Shown here: positions 5,210-9,515 of the stretch, in pieces
Layout of the letters: the number at the start of each line of letters is the position of its first letter
How positions within the stretch are numbered: the stretch's first letter is position 1
Translations under genes and position numbers: made by a program
Origin: Candidatus Zixiibacteriota bacterium
GTDB taxonomy: Bacteria > Zixibacteria > MSB-5A5 > CAIYYT01
DNA: 9,515 bases
Reading direction: 5' to 3'
NCBI GenBank assembly: GCA_963205155.1
Contig: CAUJJY010000177.1
Span: forward strand, 1 to 9,515
Notes under the pieces: model-generated
The model's database searches: none
Told to the model about the DNA's origin: nothing
What the model saw: only the letters and a program-made list of their open reading frames with translations

Positions 5210-6205
5210 TCATTTGGCGGGCGGCTGCGACTGCGCAACCGAATCGATGAGATTGAGCAGTGCCTCTTGACGACGCCGGTATGAGAATTGATGCAGGACG
5301 CGTTGGCGCGCCTTCTCCCCTTCTGATGAATCCATCGACATTGCCATCCGAACAGCCGCGACAATTCCATCCACAGAATCGCCGGAAAAAGTGACACCTG
5401 TGTTGCCGACAACTTCCGGGAGCGAATAGGCATTTCGGACAACGGGGATACAACTAAAAAGCATCGCTTCAGCAACTGCGCAACCGAAGCTCTCGTGATA
5501 TGACGGCTGAACATAGACCTTGGCAGTCTTATAGTGTTCGCCTACTTGATCGAAGGGCATGGCACCGAGGAATGTCACATTCAGCGCGAGTTGTCGCCCG
5601 ATCCTCGCCGCAACGTCAATTTCGACGCTTCCGATATGAACGAACTGGAACTCCGGCATTTCGTTTGCCGCCAGGAAAAACTCTCGCATTCCCTTTCGCA
5701 CCCAGCCGGAGTTGTCTATACGTCCGACTGTAAGAACGATCGGAGCCTTGGCCGGCTTAGCGCTGCCGGACAGGTCTTCGAAGCCATGATAGATCATCTG
5801 AACGCGGCCAGCGGGCACATTGAGATTCTTGAAAATGGACTCACGAGAGGCGTTTGACACGGCCAGTACCGCATGCGAGCGACGAAGCATCCACCCGGTT
5901 ACCTGGCGTTGGGTCCAGAAGCGCGCGTTGCCATAGTCGATTTCGGGGCAGTTGGCGGCCTCGTAGCCGCCGACGACGGTGATAACAGGCTTGCCCATCA
6001 TCCGTGCAGCCAAGACAAGCGGCAAAGCACGCTGGGAAGCGAACCAGAGAAAGAGCAGTTCGCAATTGGCGAGGGCGCGGAGTCCGCGAGCAAGACTTGT
6101 CGGCGGGAAATAGCAGTGTTCGTTAACGAAGTGGTCGCGCTTGAGAATTTCGATATCGCGCGCCACAAAGGAGGGCCGCGTCGGGTAGGCGACGAGAATT
6201 TTCAC
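5210..6205 (-). CDS. GT4-type glycosyltransferase (GT-B fold)
   Basis: The product has 331 residues. The start is GTG at 6205; an in-frame TGA a few codons upstream excludes a longer reading, and no strong ribosome site is visible. The C-terminal half carries the hallmarks of group 1 (GT4) glycosyltransferases: LTVGRID..WVRKG (158-172), with the Arg/Lys that bind the donor phosphates, and PSYHESFG...AEAM (234-248), where E238 and E246 form the E-x7-E donor-binding motif. The N-terminal half has VVGGYEA (77-83) and AVSNAS (115-120) followed by IYHGFE (138-143), as in the acceptor domain and inter-domain hinge. It would move a sugar from a nucleotide donor to an acceptor, probably at the cytoplasmic membrane during glycan or surface polysaccharide assembly; donor and acceptor cannot be told. 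It lies 54 bases downstream of the PD40 gene on the same strand and may be co-transcribed with it. Confidence 0.9.
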   Translation of the reverse strand: MKILVAYPTRPSFVARDIEILKRDHFVNEHCYFPPTSLARGLRALANCELLFLWFASQRALPLVLAARMMGKPVITVVGGYEAANCPEIDYGNARFWTQRQVTGWMLRRSHAVLAVSNASRESIFKNLNVPAGRVQMIYHGFEDLSGSAKPAKAPIVLTVGRIDNSGWVRKGMREFFLAANEMPEFQFVHIGSVEIDVAARIGRQLALNVTFLGAMPFDQVGEHYKTAKVYVQPSYHESFGCAVAEAMLFSCIPVVRNAYSLPEVVGNTGVTFSGDSVDGIVAAVRMAMSMDSSEGEKARQRVLHQFSYRRRQEALLNLIDSVAQSQPPAK

Positions 6206-6259
6206 GCGCTTACGATAAGCAGATCAAGCGGAGAAAAGAACAGCAAAAATTGCGGGCCG

Positions 6260-6925
6260 TTATTCGCCTTCTGATTTCAGCGGACCGACAGGCGCCTGGC
6301 GATGCAGCGGCAGGTTGATGGTTTCCACTGCTTTGCCTTTGGCATCAAGAAGTTCGAAGGCGAAGGTGGTGTCTTTACCGGCAGTTTTCCAGCCGACGGC
6401 GCGCAGATATTCATCGGCGTTGGCCTGGTATTGCCAGCCGTTCATCGGGCGCGGTTTGTTTTGATCGACGGCGGGCGGTTCGATCATGTGGACGACGATG
6501 CGGCGATCGGGACCCTTAAAGGCATAGGCCAGATAGCGGCTGTCGGGGCTCCAGACGGCATCGATGAATTTGGTGTTCTTGCCGAAGAGGATGAACTTGT
6601 AGTAGCGGTGGTCGGTGTCGATGGTGCCGAGCCATTGATCCGGTTCACCCGAGACAAAGGCGATGGACTTTTCATTGGGTGAAACAGAAATCATGTGGAA
6701 TTTCTTATTGACGAAGCGCTGGGTGAATTCGTGCGGATAATGGGTCGGGACGGTATCGGTTAGTTCTTTGAGGGTGAGAATCGGCGAACTCAATTTTTCG
6801 TTGAGGGCTTCCTCGATGCTGGTGGCGTCCTTGGAAAGATAAAAGCGTTTGCTGGTTTGGGCGGCAAAGGCGGTAATGGCAACGGCGACAAACAGGCCGA
6901 TGAAAATTGAGAAAGTGCGATTCAT
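6260..6925 (-). CDS. Secreted protein with PD40/TolB-like propeller repeats
   Basis: The product has 221 residues starting at the ATG at 6925; the ribosome site is weak (AAAGG about 12 bases upstream). Residues 1-22 are a signal peptide (MNRTFSIFIGLFVAVAITAF-AA-Q), so the protein is exported. Two clear PD40-type blades follow: ISVSPNEKSIAFVSG (79-93) and AVWSPDSRYLAYAFKG (123-138). A weaker third, GWK....TTFAFELLDAKGK (178-198), comes later. The motif 'SPD.r.lAy' is typical of TolB-like and WD40-like beta-propellers that bind peptides or proteins in the periplasm. Two to three blades are too few to close a propeller alone, so the protein may dimerise or the rest is divergent. Exact role unknown. 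The next gene on the strand is the glycosyltransferase. Confidence 0.8.
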   Translation of the reverse strand: MNRTFSIFIGLFVAVAITAFAAQTSKRFYLSKDATSIEEALNEKLSSPILTLKELTDTVPTHYPHEFTQRFVNKKFHMISVSPNEKSIAFVSGEPDQWLGTIDTDHRYYKFILFGKNTKFIDAVWSPDSRYLAYAFKGPDRRIVVHMIEPPAVDQNKPRPMNGWQYQANADEYLRAVGWKTAGKDTTFAFELLDAKGKAVETINLPLHRQAPVGPLKSEGE

Positions 6926-6954
6926 TACGTGAGCTTACCTTTCGGATTAAGGAT

Positions 6955-6977
6955 GTCGAAACCACAGGGGTTTCGAC
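6955..6977. repeat. Hairpin GTCGAAACC / GGTTTCGAC
   Basis: A perfect 9-bp stem (6955-6963 with 6969-6977) around ACAGG, followed by CTAC. The pattern GTC..AC..GT..GAC-CTAC resembles the stem-plus-CTACC layout of the 37-base repeats. It lies in the 186-base gap upstream of the PD40 gene. Confidence 0.55.
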
Positions 6978-7111
6978 CTACAAACTTGAGTCATTTCCTG
7001 ATTATACAAGAATCGGCGGAATAGGACGAGAAAATTAGGGGGTTCGGTAAGGTAGATTTTCGGATGTGGAGCTAGGCGGAGGGTGGGCGGTCGGCTAGTG
7101 CAGAGACAAAG

Positions 7112-7840
7112 TTAATGGATACATCCAGGCAATGGCGGGCCGCCCCCTGCGAAGATGTAGTTTATAAGAAAAACGGCATCGGAAATGCTTAATACGCAGT
7201 CACCATTAACATCTGTTGAATTCGGCTCAGGTGCTTCACAGCCACCACCGAAAATGTAAAGGATTGTGAATACGGCATCCGAAATAGTAACTTGGCCTGA
7301 CAAATCGGCGTCTCCAGGAATTCCCGCTGTGTTCGCATACATTGGCGGCGTTTCTCCGAGTTCGCAGATTCTTGGTGTCCATTGATCGAAGAATACGTTA
7401 CCCAATATGAAGGCATCGCACCTGATTTCAGCGATAATTGTGTCGGCAGGATCAAGATGAAAGTGAATTGCTGCACATTCGCCGGCTGAAGTTAATGTCA
7501 ACCCCCTAAAGATAATGTACACTCTCATGATGCTACCTGAGAGAGAAGTGATGTGAGTATTCACACCGGGCAGGGCAGCCCAGTCATTGAGAAGTGTGAC
7601 TGAATCAATCCCAATCGGCGAGCCCAAGTCGATGTCAAATCGAATAACATCATAATAATAATCCGCCGCTAAATAGAAACGGATTTCCGCACTGACACCT
7701 GAGGGGCAATTAAATGCGCCGACTCGCGTCGTCGAATACCGTACTGTGTCTGGATATCCGTAATCCTGTGCCTGAATGTCAGCATAGACGCAGATAGCTG
7801 CCGCAATGATAACTATCAAGCGACGAAACAAGTTAATCAT
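7112..7840 (-). CDS. Secreted protein with C-terminal type I dockerin-like pair
   Basis: An ATG at 7840 gives 242 residues; an upstream in-frame ATG at 7852 adds four. The 7840 start has AGGT five to six bases ahead, whereas 7852 has no visible site. Numbering below is from 7852. A signal peptide covers about 5-28 and ends at QAQ. Residues 34-150 look like a beta-sandwich with alternating hydrophobic strands, possibly of cohesin or adhesin type, but I cannot name the family. The C-terminus has two calcium-loop repeats: D181-x-D183-x-S185-G followed by ISDAVFTILYIFGGG, then D214-x-N216-x-D218 followed by ISDAVFLINYIFAGGG. It ends PPLPGC. Paired loops of this kind are dockerin-like and, from general knowledge, are frequent on exported proteins in FCB-type phyla, where they need not imply a cellulosome. 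The next gene upstream (7948-8718) has the same architecture. Confidence 0.85.
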   Translation of the reverse strand: MINLFRRLIVIIAAAICVYADIQAQDYGYPDTVRYSTTRVGAFNCPSGVSAEIRFYLAADYYYDVIRFDIDLGSPIGIDSVTLLNDWAALPGVNTHITSLSGSIMRVYIIFRGLTLTSAGECAAIHFHLDPADTIIAEIRCDAFILGNVFFDQWTPRICELGETPPMYANTAGIPGDADLSGQVTISDAVFTILYIFGGGCEAPEPNSTDVNGDCVLSISDAVFLINYIFAGGGPPLPGCIH

Positions 7841-7947
7841 GGCAACCTGCATTTCTTGGTAGAAATATCGGCGTGACGGACAATCCGTGAATTCTCATTG
7901 AATTGTCTCAGTGCCATTCGCGCCCTGTGCCACTGTCAACTGCCTAC

Positions 7948-8718
7948 TCAATCATCCAAGCATCCGGGTAGCGGTGCTTCCCCGTCGGCAAATATGTAGC
8001 TGATCAGTCGCACAGCGTCCGAAATGGTGATTGTGCAAGTTCTATCAACATCACCGGCCTGCTTGTACAGAATGCTCCCACCAGAGAAAACATAATTGAT
8101 GATTGTGACCACATCAGAGATGTTCACAAGACCACTGCAGTCGACATCACCGGGGTACGGCATTGTCACGGCTCCCTGTGCATCGACTACAATCGTCGTA
8201 TCCAAATTTACGTAACTCACGGGAAAACACCAAAAAAGAGAGCAAGATGTGAATGGGTACGTTTCGGAGATTGCGACGGTATCGCCATCGTCTACATGAA
8301 ATCTCAGCTCAAATAGGCTTCCTTGAAACGCGGGGAAATATCCCTGAGGTGGGGCTGCGGCCCAGATCATAAGATGATAGCTTTTGTTTACCACGTTCTT
8401 AGTATGTTCGGCGACAATTCGAGGATCGCCCGGTACTCCATAGAATACAATTGTGTCGAGTGCGGTTTCTCCGCTCCACGCAAACGTGGCATCAGTCCTG
8501 TCGCCCCAATCTTGATGACTGACATAGACAGGAAGGACCAACTCAAGAGCAGTTCCGCTACAACTTCGATTCACTAGCTTGATGTCTGAATAGAAGGCCG
8601 AATCCGACGGTTGGGCAACGGTTTCGACATGCATCACCGCGCAAATGGCGACGGCACAAAGCAGAATTCTGAATAGAGTCATTTTGCAGTTCCCTGTCAT
8701 TATGCTCTTGAATGACAT
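7948..8718 (-). CDS. Secreted protein with C-terminal type I dockerin-like pair, tandem paralogue
   Basis: The product has 256 residues. The ATG at 8718 has GAGG seven bases upstream (8726-8729); an alternative ATG at 8682 also follows an AGGG. With the 8718 start, the signal peptide is about 13-36 (MTLFRILLCAVAICAVMHVETVAQ), so translation from 8682 would give a more ordinary signal. Residues 40-180 form a beta-rich domain with VPVYVS-like strands, similar in plan to the neighbouring protein. The C-terminus has D191-x-D193-x-S195-G..NISDVVTIINYVFSGG and D223-x-D225-x-T227..TISDAVRLISYIFADG, ending PLPGCLDD. These are two dockerin-like calcium loops. It lies 95-107 bases upstream of the other dockerin gene on the same strand, which suggests a tandem duplication; the N-terminal domains have diverged strongly. 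Likely periplasmic, surface or secreted; no enzyme motif seen. Confidence 0.85.
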   Translation of the reverse strand: MSFKSIMTGNCKMTLFRILLCAVAICAVMHVETVAQPSDSAFYSDIKLVNRSCSGTALELVLPVYVSHQDWGDRTDATFAWSGETALDTIVFYGVPGDPRIVAEHTKNVVNKSYHLMIWAAAPPQGYFPAFQGSLFELRFHVDDGDTVAISETYPFTSCSLFWCFPVSYVNLDTTIVVDAQGAVTMPYPGDVDCSGLVNISDVVTIINYVFSGGSILYKQAGDVDRTCTITISDAVRLISYIFADGEAPLPGCLDD

Positions 8719-8967
8719 GACGAGACCTCGAGGCGCGACAGTTTGCTTATTGGATTAAGATACGGGGATTTGAGATATCTGTCAATGGTATAATGTAGAT
8801 AACTATATCCAGAAACACCTTGGCGCCTTCGGCAGATGCGTTCCCGCTAAAGCGCGGGACAGGTCGCGGGGAAGACGACGGAAAAAAAGGCGGGGCTCCG
8901 GGAAAGTGAGTTCTAGAGGTAGAGATTGGATCGGTAAGGAGACCCACCATACGAACTTAAGACAAGC

Positions 8968-8994
8968 CTGGATTCCGGCCTTCGCCGGATTGAC
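8968..8994. repeat. Dispersed repeat CTGGATTCCGGC...GCCGGATTGAC
   Basis: TCCGGC (8974-8979) pairs with GCCGGA (8984-8989) around CTTC. Ends CTGGAT and (A)TTGAC match the unit at 2126-2150, whose stem has different but still complementary bases, as expected if the fold is conserved. Confidence 0.6.
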
Positions 8995-9035
8995 ACTTCT
9001 ATTCCCAAGCGCCACAAGCTAAGGTCTACTATTGG

Positions 9036-9052
9036 AAACGCGCGGATGTGGA
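9036..9052 (+). repeat. 17-base direct repeat, copy 1
   Basis: AAACGCGCGGATGTGGA is identical to 9194-9210. The inner part CGGATGTGGAGCTA (9043-9056) also occurs at 7061-7074, giving a third, partial copy about 2 kb away. Confidence 0.7.
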
Positions 9053-9062
9053 GCTATAAGAT

Positions 9063-9079
9063 TTCGCCTTCGGCGAAAG
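9063..9079. repeat. Hairpin TTTCGCC / GGCGAAA
   Basis: A perfect 7-bp stem with a TTC loop, in the 9036-9155 hairpin cluster. It is not followed by a T-run. Confidence 0.5.
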
Positions 9080-9117
9080 ATTCGGCAAGAGTGCGAAGTT
9101 CGTGGCCCACCAATTAT

Positions 9118-9132
9118 CGCGCCATTGGCGCG
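9118..9132. repeat. Hairpin CGCGCC / GGCGCG
   Basis: A perfect 6-bp stem around ATT, four bases before the hairpin at 9136-9155. Confidence 0.45.
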
Positions 9133-9135
9133 ACT

Positions 9136-9155
9136 GGGCGCAGTATACTGCGCCC
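9136..9155. repeat. 20-base palindrome GGGCGCAG-TATA-CTGCGCCC
   Basis: The arms 9136-9143 and 9148-9155 are perfect complements around TATA, and CTACG follows. From memory, the pattern GGGCGCA..TGCGCCCCTAC is a widespread bacterial intergenic palindrome. Here it forms part of the hairpin cluster. Confidence 0.6.
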
Positions 9156-9190
9156 CTACGGATTCAAGGTGTGCAAAAAGGCGCTACAAT

Positions 9191-9220
9191 CAAAAACGCG
9201 CGGATGTGGACATCCGCGCG
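9191..9220 (-). terminator. Intrinsic terminator of the aminotransferase gene
   Basis: On the minus strand an 11-bp perfect stem, CGCGCGGATGT with ACATCCGCGCG (plus-strand arms 9197-9207 and 9210-9220), is followed at once by TTTTTG (plus-strand 9191-9196). A GC-rich stem and T-run 46 bases past the stop at 9267 is a textbook Rho-independent terminator. The stem arm is also a copy of the 17-base repeat, so the terminator may derive from a repeat element. Confidence 0.8.
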
Positions 9221-9266
9221 CAAAACGCCCACATGGGGCAACGCTACAAATTGATCTGAAATCTGT

Positions 9267-9515
9267 TTAGTCGACGAGGACCTTTTCGAGGCGCTCGGCG
9301 ATGTAATCGGCTTCGGCTTCGGTGATGACCAAAGGCGGGCTAATACGAATCGTGTGATTGTGGCTGTCATTCGCCAGCAAGTCGAGATCGAGCAGTTTGC
9401 GGCAATAGACCATTGCGTCGCCGTTCTTGACCTCGATGCCGATGAAGAGACCGCGGCCGCGGACTTCTTTGACGTGAGTCGAGCGTGCGGCGATCTTCTC
9501 GATTTTGGCTTTGAG
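9267..9515 (-). CDS. rocD: Ornithine aminotransferase-like, C-terminal fragment (runs off window)
   Basis: The last 82 residues of a class III pyridoxal-phosphate aminotransferase are visible; the N-terminus and the PLP lysine lie outside the window. The sequence V-KEVRGRGLFIGIEVK is the conserved small-domain motif of ornithine and acetylornithine aminotransferases. It is followed by a GDAMVYCRKLL segment and LANDSHNHTIRISPPLVIT, closest in layout to ornithine-oxo-acid transaminase ('..THdtvIRfaPPLvI..'). That enzyme converts ornithine and 2-oxoglutarate to glutamate semialdehyde and glutamate in the cytoplasm. ArgD or a related class III enzyme remains possible from this short fragment. The stop TAA is at 9267-9269, with a strong terminator downstream. 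Nothing in the window clearly ties it to arginine or proline metabolism. Confidence 0.8.
   Translation of the reverse strand, partial: LKAKIEKIAARSTHVKEVRGRGLFIGIEVKNGDAMVYCRKLLDLDLLANDSHNHTIRISPPLVITEAEADYIAERLEKVLVD

Larger units (their letters stand above)
8719..9266. other. 548-base intergenic region with hairpins and repeats
   Basis: This gap separates the dockerin gene from the aminotransferase gene, both on the minus strand. No gene is supported: open frames here lack ribosome sites and consist of repeat translations. It holds the GGCGCCTTCGGCAG repeat (8822-8835), a CCCGC..GCGGG hairpin near 8845-8861 like that at 596-612, the repeat at 8968-8994, hairpins at 9063-9079, 9118-9132 and 9136-9155, two copies of a 17-base repeat (9036-9052 and 9194-9210), and the terminator at 9191-9220. 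Confidence 0.7.

Noticed and set aside
8803..9270. Small frames between the dockerin and aminotransferase genes, such as one containing 'NPAKAGIQA'
   Set aside because: They are translations of intergenic repeats and hairpins, without start signals.

Overview
The window looks like a chromosomal segment of an uncultivated Gram-negative bacterium, most plausibly a member of the FCB assemblage such as Candidatus Zixibacteria. This is inference. It rests on small secreted proteins ending in paired type I dockerin-like repeats of the form 'SDAVxLINYIFxGG..PLPGC', on outer-membrane beta-barrel proteins, on an EF-G2-type GTPase, and on intergenic regions full of hairpin repeats. No rRNA, tRNA, transposase or CRISPR array is visible.

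Layout. On the left (1-445, minus) is the N-terminal part of an outer-membrane beta-barrel protein that runs off the window. Its paralogue lies at 1336-1935 on the plus strand. The two diverge from an 890-base non-coding interval filled with palindromic units. A second repeat-rich gap (1936-2283) leads to a minus-strand pair: an unrecognised two-TM membrane protein (4424-4891), then an EF-G2-like translation GTPase (2284-4365, TTG start). Divergent from that pair is a 66-residue protein (5002-5202, plus) that looks like the N- and C-terminal helices of a flagellar rod or hook protein without the middle. It has a possible sigma-28-type promoter just upstream and is the most unusual gene here. 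It converges, 7 bases apart, on a GT4-type glycosyltransferase (5210-6205, minus). This is preceded by a secreted protein with PD40/TolB-like propeller repeats (6260-6925, minus). Two adjacent secreted dockerin proteins follow (7112-7840 and 7948-8718, minus). A 548-base gap of hairpins separates them from the C-terminal end of an ornithine aminotransferase-like gene (9267-9515, minus), which has a clear intrinsic terminator at its 3' side.

How it fits together. Most genes concern the cell envelope or export: two barrels, two dockerin proteins, one propeller protein, one membrane protein and one glycosyltransferase. The EF-G2 and aminotransferase genes are housekeeping-like and not obviously linked to the rest. 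I see no single defence or biosynthetic system. The items most worth following up are the mini flagellar-rod-like gene with its promoter, the REP/BIME-like repeats, and the altered G motifs of the EF-G2.
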